15,410 nt of DNA from JACCQS01 sp050999295 (lineage in GTDB: Bacteria; Actinomycetota; Actinomycetes; Mycobacteriales; Geodermatophilaceae), in the NCBI GenBank assembly GCA_050999295.1, contig JBPCPI010000197.1:1-15410 (forward strand), in the 5' to 3' direction. The notes beneath the pieces were generated by a model. It was not told the DNA's origin and did no database searches. It saw only the letters and a program-made list of their open reading frames with translations. How positions within the stretch are numbered: position 1 is the first letter of the stretch; each line of letters opens with the position of its first letter. A program made the translations under genes and the position numbers. Below are positions 1-5,870 of this stretch, piece after piece.

Positions 1-245
1 TAGGAGGGCAGGTTGTCTTCGGTGAGCAGGTTGGTGATCATCGCGGCCTTGGCCACGTCCGAGATCCGGGACTGCTCGGGTGCCCAGTCCTGCCCGCCCA
101 TGAACGCGAAATTGCGGCCTTCGTCCCACGGGATGTAGTCGTGCGGGTGCCACTCCTTGGCGATCTTGAGGTGCCGCTCGAGGTTCTGCTCGACGATCGG
201 CTCCAGGTCGTTGAGCAGGTTGGCGGTACTGGCTGGCGCGCTCAC
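1..245 (-). CDS. Acyl-[acyl-carrier-protein] desaturase, N-terminal part (cut by window edge)
   Basis: Only the first 81 codons are present; the rest lies beyond the left edge. The start is a GTG at 245-243, with a GAGGA ribosome-binding site (255-251) five bases upstream. The translation begins MSAPASTANLLNDLEPIVEQ and continues through KEWHPHDYIPWDEGRNFAF to LLTEDNLPSY. This matches the N-terminal helices of the soluble ferritin-like stearoyl-ACP desaturase family, including mycobacterial DesA1/DesA2. Family members use a di-iron centre to introduce a cis double bond into an ACP-bound acyl chain in the cytoplasm. The iron-ligand ExxH motifs are downstream and not in view, so catalytic integrity cannot be judged. 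The gene is divergent from the adenylate kinase gene, and two short palindromes sit 25-51 bases upstream of its start. The family assignment is secure; the exact member is not. Confidence 0.9.
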   Translation of the reverse strand, partial: MSAPASTANLLNDLEPIVEQNLERHLKIAKEWHPHDYIPWDEGRNFAFMGGQDWAPEQSRISDVAKAAMITNLLTEDNLPS

Positions 246-642
246 TGTTCTCCTCGGATGTCGACTGGTTACGCTCGCGTAGCTTACGGCACCGTAGGGT
301 CCGAGCGCACCGTCAGATCGGTCACTTCCAGGCACCCGTTCGCCGTGTCGGACCTCGTACTGCATTCGTACGGCAGACCAGGCCCGGCCGCCCCAGCGGG
401 CAGAATTCCGTCTCGTGCCCGTGAGCCCGGCCGTCCAAGCCGATCCCCCGCAGGCTCGGCCGCGCCACGCCCTCCGGACCGCCTCCGCTGAGCTGGTAGC
501 GCCACGATCCCTGGTTCCGGTGCGGTTCCTGATGTGACGGGTCATCGCCGAGAACTGGGCGATGGCCACGAGCACTGACGCTAGATTGACTTTCCGGTAT
601 CCCGCGGTCACGCGCACACCGACCGGTCGAAGGGAGTACCGC
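246..642. other. Divergent intergenic region between desaturase and adenylate kinase genes
   Basis: This 397-base stretch separates two divergent starts. Next to the desaturase it holds two operator-like palindromes (270-296). On the adenylate kinase side it has a TTGACT hexamer at 586-591, but no good -10 element at the expected distance, so I do not call a promoter. The open frames here are arginine/proline-rich, have no ribosome-binding site and show no recognisable family, so I see no gene. Confidence 0.6.
270..296. promoter_or_regulatory. Two adjacent 12-bp palindromes, candidate operator for the desaturase gene
   Basis: TACGC-TC-GCGTA (270-281) and TACGG-CA-CCGTA (285-296) are perfect 5-bp inverted repeats with 2-base spacers. 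Their centres are 15 bp apart, and they lie 25-51 bases upstream of the desaturase GTG. The shared TACG...CGTA outline suggests two half-overlapping sites for one dimeric regulator. In mycobacteria the TetR-family repressor MadR controls desA1/desA2 through palindromic sites; an analogous regulator here is an inference. Confidence 0.45.
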
Positions 643-1221
643 ATGCGGGTGTTGTTCATCGGCGGTCCCGGTGCGGGCAAGGGAACCCAGTCAGCACGGA
701 TGGCGGACTTCTTCGGCCTCACGCACCTGTCCAGCGGTGACCTGCTGCGCAAGCACGTTGCCGAGGGGACCGCTCTGGGTCAGCGGGTGAAGGCCTTCAT
801 GGATAGCGGTGACCTGGTACCCGACAAGATCGTCATGGACATGCTGCGCAAGCCGGTCCTGGCCGCGAGCCGGACCGGCGGCTACATCCTCGACGGTTTC
901 CCCCGTACGGCCGAGCAGGCTCATGCCGCCTATCTCGTGGCCAGTGAGCTGGGCGTCGAGGTCCAGGTCGCAGTCCATCTCCTGGTCGACCATGACGTGC
1001 TGGTCGCCCGGCTCATGAGCCGCGGACGCGGGGCGGACGACAACGACCAAAAGGTGATCGAGCACCGCATCGAGGTGTACAACGAGCAGACCACGCCGCT
1101 GCTCGAGTACTACGCCGTACGCGAGGAGCTGATCACCATCGACGGCGGCCGTTCGGTCGATGAGGTCAGCTGGGAGCTGGTCTCGGCGCTGCAGGCCCGC
1201 AACGTAACGAAACCGAGTTGA
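643..1221 (+). CDS. Adenylate kinase family nucleoside monophosphate kinase
   Basis: A 192-residue protein that should catalyse ATP + NMP to ADP + NDP in the cytoplasm. The P-loop GGPGAGKGT is at residues 7-15. The NMP-binding SSGDLLR is near 30-36, DGFPRT at 84-89, and an arginine-rich lid region near 124-142 (RLMSRGRG...EHRIEVYNEQT). The lid is short and has no zinc cysteines, and total length is typical of short-lid forms. I chose the ATG at 643 because AGGGAG (631-636) precedes it by six bases and the P-loop then sits at the usual distance. A longer in-frame start at 562 adds 27 residues without homology. Canonical actinobacterial adk usually lies next to secY and map; those genes are not here, so this may be a second, paralogous copy. 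The stop codon lies inside the left arm of a large hairpin. Confidence 0.92.
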   Translation: MRVLFIGGPGAGKGTQSARMADFFGLTHLSSGDLLRKHVAEGTALGQRVKAFMDSGDLVPDKIVMDMLRKPVLAASRTGGYILDGFPRTAEQAHAAYLVASELGVEVQVAVHLLVDHDVLVARLMSRGRGADDNDQKVIEHRIEVYNEQTTPLLEYYAVREELITIDGGRSVDEVSWELVSALQARNVTKPS

Positions 1222-1289
1222 TCATCGGGTTTCAGGGGTTTGATTCCTGAATTCGGCCAATCAAACCCCGGCTTTCCGAAGATCAACTC
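1215..1289. repeat. 75-bp compound inverted repeat overlapping the adenylate kinase stop codon
   Basis: Outer arms GAGTTGATC (1215-1223) and GATCAACTC (1281-1289) are perfect complements. They continue, after an A/A mismatch, into TCGG (1225-1228) with CCGA (1276-1279). Inner arms GGGGTTTGATT (1235-1245) and AATCAAACCCC (1259-1269) form a perfect 11-bp stem around a 13-base loop. Together that is 24 paired bases. There is no T-tract, so it is not a textbook rho-independent terminator, although it may still end the adenylate kinase transcript. It could also be a small palindromic mobile or repeat element, because the gene to its right is truncated just beyond it. Confidence 0.75.
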
Positions 1290-1304
1290 CCACACACAGT
1301 CGAG

Positions 1305-1544
1305 TTGGCTGCCGAACGCGGGTACGGGGCTGACACCAAAGCCGGGGAGATCGTGGACTGGCTCAAGAACGACTTCGGGATCGGTCGAGGTCACGCCATG
1401 GCATTCGTCCACGTGATCAAGAACGGGGCCATCATCGGCGACAAGCACGTCGGGAGCAGCGGGTCGCACCGCGACGAGTCGAACGTCCTTCGGCTCGACG
1501 GCAAGGCGCATCGAAGCCAACCAGCGAAGACCAGCGCCGACTGA
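1305..1544 (+). pseudogene. DUF4287 protein remnant, N-terminus missing
   Basis: The frame reads VELAAERGYG, GEIVDWLKNDFGIGRGHAMA, FVHVIKNGAIIGDKHVG, SGSHRDESNVLRLDGK and ends at 1544. This matches the core and C-terminus of stand-alone DUF4287 proteins of about 90 residues, whose function is unknown. The usual first 20-25 residues (an N-terminal helix leading to a TGxTP-like segment) are absent. Recognisable homology starts at about 1299, only ten bases after the right arm of the hairpin ending at 1289. The in-frame sequence upstream (1251-1298) is hairpin-derived and unlike the family, with a stop at 1248-1250. The first possible start is a TTG at 1305 with no ribosome-binding site. I therefore treat it as a broken gene, although a short product from the TTG cannot be excluded. 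Confidence 0.7.
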
Positions 1545-1637
1545 ACGGCCGGCCTGTTCCGGTAACCGTGCAACCCGGCGGTGATGTGCAGAACCGGCAA
1601 GAATATGGCGCAGAGCTAGAGGCTCCTGCACATTGCG

Positions 1638-2240
1638 TCAGGGGCGAGCGACGCCACGGGGCTGCAGGGTGGAGCGGTAGCGGTACAGATCGCGCATCGT
1701 GCCGATCTCGCCGCCGTGCCACGAGTCGTGCTCGATCATCGTCCAGAAGATCCGCCAGGCCGGCACTTTCTTACCCCCGCCAGGCACATGGCCGGGCTCC
1801 GCCTGGCCGCTCGGCTGTTCGCCCCAGTTCGTACCGACCTCGGCGTCCAAAGCCTCGTCGTCAGCCAAGCCCAACAGGTCGTCGCGCAGCAGTTGCTGAC
1901 CTTCGTCCAGTCGGGTGAGCGCCCCCGCCGCCGTACGAGAAGCTGCCACGTCAGAGAACGTCAAAGTCGCTGCACCGTAAGCGTATTCGTGATACATGAT
2001 CTTGCAGTCCGCGATGTGCAGGAGTCGCCAAGCGATCGTGGTGAACGGCGCCGGCACCGGATCCGGGGAGTCGTAGTCCGCAGCCCAGCGGCCATCGTCC
2101 CTGCGGCGGATGGACCAGCCACCCGGACCCGGCACCGGCCGCCACAGGTACTCTTCGTCGGTGAGCCCCTCCAGCCGCTGGCTCAGCCGGGCGTAGGCCT
2201 CGTCAAGTTGAATCAGCAGGAGTTCGATCCGCGACATCAT
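1638..2240 (-). CDS. DinB-family (four-helix, metal-binding) protein
   Basis: A 200-residue protein of the DinB/YfiT-like superfamily. These proteins are four-helix bundles that carry a three-histidine metal site; some are thiol-dependent S-transferases and many are uncharacterised. The likely metal ligands are H75 (WRLLHIADC) and H171/H175 (IEHDSWHGGEIG), in the normal spacing, and the C-terminal GEIGTMRDLYR matches the family. The gene starts at an ATG at 2240-2238, or at the adjacent ATG three bases later. Neither has a clear Shine-Dalgarno sequence, which suggests translation coupled to the upstream ydeI-like gene that ends 29 bases away. Hydrophilic and without a signal peptide, it should be cytoplasmic. 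The substrate is unknown. Confidence 0.85.
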   Translation of the reverse strand: MMSRIELLLIQLDEAYARLSQRLEGLTDEEYLWRPVPGPGGWSIRRRDDGRWAADYDSPDPVPAPFTTIAWRLLHIADCKIMYHEYAYGAATLTFSDVAASRTAAGALTRLDEGQQLLRDDLLGLADDEALDAEVGTNWGEQPSGQAEPGHVPGGGKKVPAWRIFWTMIEHDSWHGGEIGTMRDLYRYRSTLQPRGVARP

Positions 2241-2269
2241 TAAGGTCTACTGCTGTGCGCTTGCCGCGG

Positions 2270-2863
2270 CTAGGGGGTACGGCCCTTGGCCAGCATCTCG
2301 ACGAAACGGTCGATCCGCCGGGCGCGGGTCTCGGCCCGTTTGGCGTCCTGGACCTGGTAGAAGATCGTGTACCGCTGCGCCGAACTGAGCCCCGCGAAGG
2401 CGCGCGCCGCTGCCGGGTCCGCATCGAGGGCGGCGCGTAGGTCCTCGGGGACGGTGGCCGTCGCCGGGCCGTCATAGGCCCTGGCCCACCGGCCGTCAGC
2501 CTTGGCCCGTTCGACTTCGGCGATGCCTGCTGGCTGCATCCGACCAGCTTTGGTTGGCTCCGTGACGTACCCGACGTTGCGTTTGGACCACACGCTGCGC
2601 GGACGCCGGGGGCAGAACCGCTGCTTGTACGTCGAATCGTCGCCCCCGCGCGACTGACCGTCGATCCACCCGTAGCAGAGCGCGATCTGTAGTGCCTCGG
2701 CGTAGCTCACCGATTCAATGCCCGAGCCCTTCTTTGCGATCCGTAGCCAGAGCCCGGCCGGGTCGTCGCGATGCGCGGCCACCCACTCCTCGAACTCGGT
2801 CGCGGTGCCGAAGGCCAGCGTTGGAGGCTCGACCTTCGCCGCAGTCGTCTGTTCCGCGATCAT
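2270..2863 (-). CDS. YdeI/OmpD-associated (OmdA) family protein
   Basis: A 197-residue protein. The N-terminal PTLAFGTATEFEEWVAAH, the central SYAEALQIALCYGWIDGQ, then RPRSVWSKRNVGYV and the C-terminal Tyr-rich IFYQVQDAKRAETRARRI are characteristic of YdeI-like/OmdA (bacteriocin-protection) proteins. Members have been linked to peptide and membrane-stress resistance in enterics, but the biochemical activity is unknown. I chose the ATG at 2863-2861: homology begins shortly after it, and GAGGTGG (2880-2874) lies ten bases upstream. The frame stays open to 3097, but that extension would run through the FKBP gene and lacks homology. The start codon is inside one arm of a 14-bp inverted repeat whose loop contains the ribosome-binding site. 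The gene probably forms an operon with the DinB gene downstream. Confidence 0.85.
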   Translation of the reverse strand: MIAEQTTAAKVEPPTLAFGTATEFEEWVAAHRDDPAGLWLRIAKKGSGIESVSYAEALQIALCYGWIDGQSRGGDDSTYKQRFCPRRPRSVWSKRNVGYVTEPTKAGRMQPAGIAEVERAKADGRWARAYDGPATATVPEDLRAALDADPAAARAFAGLSSAQRYTIFYQVQDAKRAETRARRIDRFVEMLAKGRTP

Positions 2864-2916
2864 GGAGCTGGCACCACCTCGGTGCGGCGTGTCGTGGTCA
2901 CGGCTCCATGATCGCG
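2855..2916 (-). promoter_or_regulatory. 14-bp inverted repeat enclosing the ydeI-like start codon
   Basis: CGCGATCATGGAGC (2855-2868) and GCTCCATGATCGCG (2903-2916) are perfect complements separated by 34 bases. In a minus-strand transcript, the start codon (2863-2861) lies in the 3' arm and the GAGGTGG ribosome-binding site lies in the loop, next to an inner GCACC/GGTGC stem. Folding would hide the initiation region. The 5' arm also contains an AUG that opens a three-codon frame (Met-Glu-Pro-stop, 2909-2898). It could be an RNA switch or a pair of protein-binding sites; neither is proven. Confidence 0.5.
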
Positions 2917-2981
2917 CACCGCCCGGCACAATGGCGCAAGGTCCGAACACCCGGACGGTGCAGACAGCGCAGGAGTGACAA

Positions 2982-3359
2982 GTGAGCGAGCCGACCCGCC
3001 CGGACGTCGATCCACCCGAGGGGCCTGCGCCTCCGGACCTGCAGATCCAGGACCTGATCGTCGGCGACGGCGCCAAGGCGGTCAGCGGGTCACACATCCA
3101 GGCGCACTACGTCGGGGTCACGCACTCCGGCGGCGAGGAGTTCGACGCCTCCTGGAACCGGGGTCAGCCACTGACGTTTCAGTTGGGTGTCGGCCGCGTC
3201 ATCAAAGGTTGGGACGAGGGCATCATCGGTATGAAGGTCGGCGGTCGTCGTCGTCTCACGATCCCGCCGCACATGGCGTACGGCGACCACGGTTCCGGCA
3301 AGGTGATCAAGCCCGGCGAGACCCTGGTGTTCGTGGTGGACCTCGTCGACGTGCGCTGA
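2982..3359 (+). CDS. FKBP-type peptidyl-prolyl cis-trans isomerase
   Basis: A 125-residue single-domain FKBP that speeds cis-trans isomerisation of Xaa-Pro bonds. The catalytic pocket residues are visible: Y43, F54-D55 (EEFDASW), F66, V73-I74 (GRVIKGW), W77, Y100 (HMAYGDHG) and F117 (LVFVVDLV). There is no signal peptide or lipobox, only a short acidic/proline-rich leader, so it should act in the cytoplasm. The start is a GTG at 2982 with AGGAG (2971-2975) six bases upstream. It is transcribed divergently from the ydeI-like gene across a 118-base gap. The following gene is on the opposite strand, so it is probably monocistronic. Confidence 0.95.
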   Translation: MSEPTRPDVDPPEGPAPPDLQIQDLIVGDGAKAVSGSHIQAHYVGVTHSGGEEFDASWNRGQPLTFQLGVGRVIKGWDEGIIGMKVGGRRRLTIPPHMAYGDHGSGKVIKPGETLVFVVDLVDVR

Positions 3360-3462
3360 GCCGCGCCGCCCACCGAGGTTCGGCAACTTTCGGCGGCAGC
3401 CCGACCGTACGCGAAGGCGCGCACTCAGCCGGTGCTGGCCAGCGGCGATCACGCTGCGTCGC

Positions 3463-3490
3463 GCAGTGCACCCATTGCAGTGCACCCATT
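3463..3490. repeat. Perfect tandem duplication of a 14-bp unit
   Basis: GCAGTGCACCCATT occurs twice with no gap (3463-3476 and 3477-3490) in the gap between the convergent FKBP and yjbR-like genes. Each unit contains the self-complementary hexamer GTGCAC. Confidence 0.85.
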
Positions 3491-3502
3491 TTCGGCCCTT
3501 TC

Positions 3503-3520
3503 CACCTGACGCGTGAGGTG
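3503..3520. promoter_or_regulatory. 18-bp near-palindrome
   Basis: CACCTGACGCGTGAGGTG is symmetrical except for one G/G pair on each side of the ACGCGT core. It lies 13 bases after the tandem 14-bp repeat and 78 bases from the yjbR-like stop codon. It could be a protein-binding site or part of a convergent terminator; no T-tract follows. Confidence 0.3.
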
Positions 3521-3597
3521 TCTTGCGTGCGGAACGGGTCGAATGCGCGGGGGCGACGTACCCGCCTGACCGTGCCGGACGTACGCGCGCCCTTATG

Positions 3598-3972
3598 TCA
3601 CGGCCGGTCGAGGTCGGCGGCCAGGGTCTTCGGCGCCACGGCGCGATAACTCTCCTCGATCCAGTCCCGGATCAACTCAGGGTCGACCGGACCCTGATCG
3701 AACGGGATGTTGACCCACCCCCACTTGCCCAGGCCGTACCCGCTGGGCGAAGCCCCCGGGATGGCAAGCGCCTCGTCCTTGGACACCGGCAGCTTGAGCC
3801 CGATCCCGACTGGCCAGCGGGTGTCACTGGGGTCGGCGCCAGCGAAGACGAACACCTTCTTGCGCACCTTGACGACGATGTCGCCCTCCCACGGCTCGTC
3901 CTGCCACGCCTCGGGATAGGACAGGGCCAGCTCGATCGCTGCCTGGCGCACCTTGGCCGCCTGCTTGTTCAC
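3598..3972 (-). CDS. MmcQ/YjbR family DNA-binding-like protein
   Basis: A 124-residue protein. The opening helix VRQAAIELALSYPEAWQDEP, then WEGDIVVKVRKKVFVFAG, a central KLPVSKDEALAIPGASPSGYG and GKWGWVNIPF followed by a C-terminal LIRDWIEESYRAVAPK helix are the hallmarks of the YjbR/MmcQ fold, also described as CyaY-like. The fold has been proposed to bind DNA, but no molecular role is firmly known. The start is a GTG at 3972-3970 with GAGAGG seven bases upstream. It is small, soluble and without membrane segments. It converges with the FKBP gene and diverges from the oxidoreductase gene, so it is probably transcribed alone. Confidence 0.88.
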   Translation of the reverse strand: MNKQAAKVRQAAIELALSYPEAWQDEPWEGDIVVKVRKKVFVFAGADPSDTRWPVGIGLKLPVSKDEALAIPGASPSGYGLGKWGWVNIPFDQGPVDPELIRDWIEESYRAVAPKTLAADLDRP

Positions 3973-4009
3973 CTTCGTGCCTCTCGCTCGCCCGCCCGTC
4001 TCGCCCGCC

Positions 4010-4071
4010 CGCTCACCCCGCGCACCGTGCTCAGGTGCTCACCTTGCTCCCTCGCTCACCCGGCGCACCGT
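4010..4071. repeat. Imperfect 19-bp direct repeats between yjbR-like and oxidoreductase genes
   Basis: CGCTCACCCCGCGCACCGT (4010-4028) recurs at 4053-4071 with one mismatch (18 of 19 identical), a period of 43 bp. Between them lies AGGTG-CT-CACCT (4033-4044), a perfect 5-bp inverted repeat. The surrounding C-rich tract also repeats CTCGCTCGCC and GCCCGCCCG words. The region lies between divergent starts, so it could be regulatory, or it may simply be low-complexity sequence. Confidence 0.55.
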
Positions 4072-4082
4072 ACCGCCGCTGG

Positions 4083-4129
4083 CTCAGGGCGTCCCTGATT
4101 CGACGGAGTCGACCCGTGGACGCCCTGAG
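4083..4129 (+). promoter_or_regulatory. 12-bp-stem hairpin upstream of the FAD oxidoreductase
   Basis: CTCAGGGCGTCC (4083-4094) pairs perfectly with GGACGCCCTGAG (4118-4129). A second stem, TCGAC/GTCGA (4100-4104 and 4108-4112), sits inside, with symmetrical 5-base internal loops. The hairpin ends 42 bases before the oxidoreductase start and no T-tract follows. It may be an operator, a leader-RNA structure or a cruciform. Confidence 0.55.
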
Positions 4130-4171
4130 TCATTCCGGCCGGGGGCTCGGCGATCTCGCAGGAAGGCCAGC

Positions 4172-5734
4172 ATGGGCACGACCAGGTACGACGTCGCCGT
4201 CGTCGGCGGGGGACACAACGGCCTGGTTGCGGCGGCCTATCTGGCCAGGGCAGGGAGATCGGTCCTGGTACTCGAGCGGCTCGGCTACCTCGGCGGCGCG
4301 GCGGTCAGCGAGGCGGTCTTTCCCGGGGTGGACGTACGGCTGTCCAAGTACTCCTATCTGGTCAGCCTGCTGCCCGACCAGATCGTCTCCGACCTCGGTC
4401 TCAGGGTCGGGTTCGGCGACCGTACGGTGTCCTCCTACACCCCGCTGCACCGATCGGGGCATGATCTGGGTCTGCTGGTCGAGCGGCCGACCGGAGAGCG
4501 GACCCGGCGGTCGTTTCTCGAGCTGACCGGCGCCGGGGCCGAGTACGAGGCCTGGCGGGACTTCTATGCCCGATTGGAAACCCTCGCACAGGATCTCGCG
4601 CCAACCTTGCTCGAGCCGCTGGCGACGGCGAAGCAGGTCGAGTCCCGGCTGCGCGATCCACAGCTCCTTTCCGAGCTGCGTGAGCTGCCGCTGGCCGATT
4701 TCGTCGGGCGGTCCCTCACCGACGATCACGTACGCGGGGTGGCGCTCACCGACGGGTTGATCGGCACGTTCGCAGACCTGCACGCCGCTGACGGCCTGGC
4801 GAACCGGTGCTTCCTCTATCACCTGATCGGCAACGGCTCGGGCCAATGGCGGGTGCCGATCGGCGGAATGGGCGCGGTGTCCGCGTCGATGGCCGAGGCG
4901 GCCAGGCGGTTCGGTGCGGAACTGACCGTCGGCGCGACCGTCACCTCGGTCGCGGTGGATGCCACCGGAGCGGAGGTGTCCTGGATGGATGAATCCGGTG
5001 CCGCACACGCAGTCCCGGCCGACTCAGTCGTTTCGGGAGTCGCGCCCCAGGTGATGGACAGGCTGCGCGGTCGTACGCCGGCGCCTCGCCCGGTCGGCGC
5101 CCAACTGAAGATCAACATGGTCCTCACTCGGCTGCCACGGCTGCGCTCCGGCCTAGATCCGACCCTCGCCTTTGCGGGGACGCTGCATGTCAACCAGTCC
5201 GCGCGCCAACTGGACCTGGCCCACGCCACAGCCGGAGCCGGGCGGGTGCCCGACCCCCTGCCCTTCGAGGTCTACTGCCATTCGTTGGCAGACCCGACCA
5301 TCCTCGGCCCTTCCGAACACGCCGCCGGGTACCAGACACTGACCCTATTCGGGCTCCATACCCCGACCGTGCTCTTCGACAACGACAACGCCGGCGTACG
5401 CACGGAGGCCACCCGGCTCGCGGTCGAGGGATTGAACAGCGTCCTCGCCGAACCGCTGGAGGACTGCCTGGCCCGGGATGCCTCCGGTGCCCGGTGTCTG
5501 CAGGCAGCCTCCCCTCTGGACGTCGAGGCCGCCCTGGCGATGCCGGGCGGCAACATCTTCCACAGTGAGCTGTCCTGGCCCTTCGCCGACGACGCGTCGC
5601 AAGCCGGTTCCTGGGGAGTGGAGACCGACGAGCCGCGGTTGGTCTACGCGGCCAGCGGCGGCGCCGTACGCGGCGGTGCAGTCAGCGGCATCGGCGGCCA
5701 CAACGCCGCGCACGCGCTCCTCGAGCGCAGCTGA
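4172..5734 (+). CDS. FAD-dependent oxidoreductase, PYROXD2/phytoene-desaturase-like
   Basis: A 520-residue flavoprotein. The N-terminal Rossmann dinucleotide-binding motif is VAVVGGGHNGLVAAAYLARA (G12, G14, G17) followed by the ribose-binding acid E35 in VLVLERLGYLGGAA. The C-terminal VYAASGGAVRGGAVSGIGGH is the second FAD-contact region seen in the CrtI/PYROXD2 branch of the amine oxidase-like superfamily. The substrate is unknown: no carotenoid synthesis genes (crtB, crtE) are nearby, so I do not call it a phytoene desaturase. I chose the ATG at 4172 because AGGAAGG (4160-4166) precedes it by five bases and the Rossmann motif follows at once. An open extension to 3953 would run through the yjbR-like start and is proline/arginine-rich. 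It converges with thpR. Confidence 0.9.
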   Translation: MGTTRYDVAVVGGGHNGLVAAAYLARAGRSVLVLERLGYLGGAAVSEAVFPGVDVRLSKYSYLVSLLPDQIVSDLGLRVGFGDRTVSSYTPLHRSGHDLGLLVERPTGERTRRSFLELTGAGAEYEAWRDFYARLETLAQDLAPTLLEPLATAKQVESRLRDPQLLSELRELPLADFVGRSLTDDHVRGVALTDGLIGTFADLHAADGLANRCFLYHLIGNGSGQWRVPIGGMGAVSASMAEAARRFGAELTVGATVTSVAVDATGAEVSWMDESGAAHAVPADSVVSGVAPQVMDRLRGRTPAPRPVGAQLKINMVLTRLPRLRSGLDPTLAFAGTLHVNQSARQLDLAHATAGAGRVPDPLPFEVYCHSLADPTILGPSEHAAGYQTLTLFGLHTPTVLFDNDNAGVRTEATRLAVEGLNSVLAEPLEDCLARDASGARCLQAASPLDVEAALAMPGGNIFHSELSWPFADDASQAGSWGVETDEPRLVYAASGGAVRGGAVSGIGGHNAAHALLERS

Positions 5735-5870
5735 TCGGCTCAACAGGGGGAGCTGGAGCGCCGTTGGGGCCCAGTACAGGGGAAGATTCCTACGAACCTA
5801 ACGGTGCAGGGGGCCCCTGAGTCGGAACCCGATCTGGCGATGCTGCGAGAGCACCGACGCCGGCCGCGAA
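5735..5870. other. Convergent gap between oxidoreductase and thpR
   Basis: GGGGCCC (5766-5772) and GGGCCCC (5811-5817) are inverted copies 38 bases apart. The second lies inside the symmetrical CAGGGG-G-CCCCTG (5807-5819). No T-tract is present. They may serve as a bidirectional transcription stop, but this is weak. Confidence 0.3.

Noticed and set aside
284..505. 73-codon minus-strand frame in the desaturase/adenylate kinase gap
   Set aside because: Arg/Gly/Ala-rich, no homology and no ribosome-binding site, and its 3' end overlaps the operator-like palindromes.
582..591. TAGATT/TTGACT words as an adenylate kinase promoter
   Set aside because: The hexamers overlap each other and neither has a convincing partner at 16-18 bases.
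2864..3097. N-terminal extension of the ydeI-like protein
   Set aside because: It would run antisense through the FKBP gene start, lacks homology, and a start with a ribosome-binding site exists at 2863.
4010..4071. Short direct repeats as a CRISPR array
   Set aside because: Only two imperfect copies, a C-rich spacer and no cas genes anywhere in the window.
3953..4171. 73-residue N-terminal extension of the FAD oxidoreductase
   Set aside because: Proline/arginine-rich, overlaps the yjbR-like start and regulatory repeats; the Rossmann motif directly follows the ATG at 4172.
4172..5734. Carotenoid phytoene desaturase (crtI)
   Set aside because: The fold is shared, but no other carotenoid genes are nearby and the sequence reads closer to the PYROXD2-like branch.
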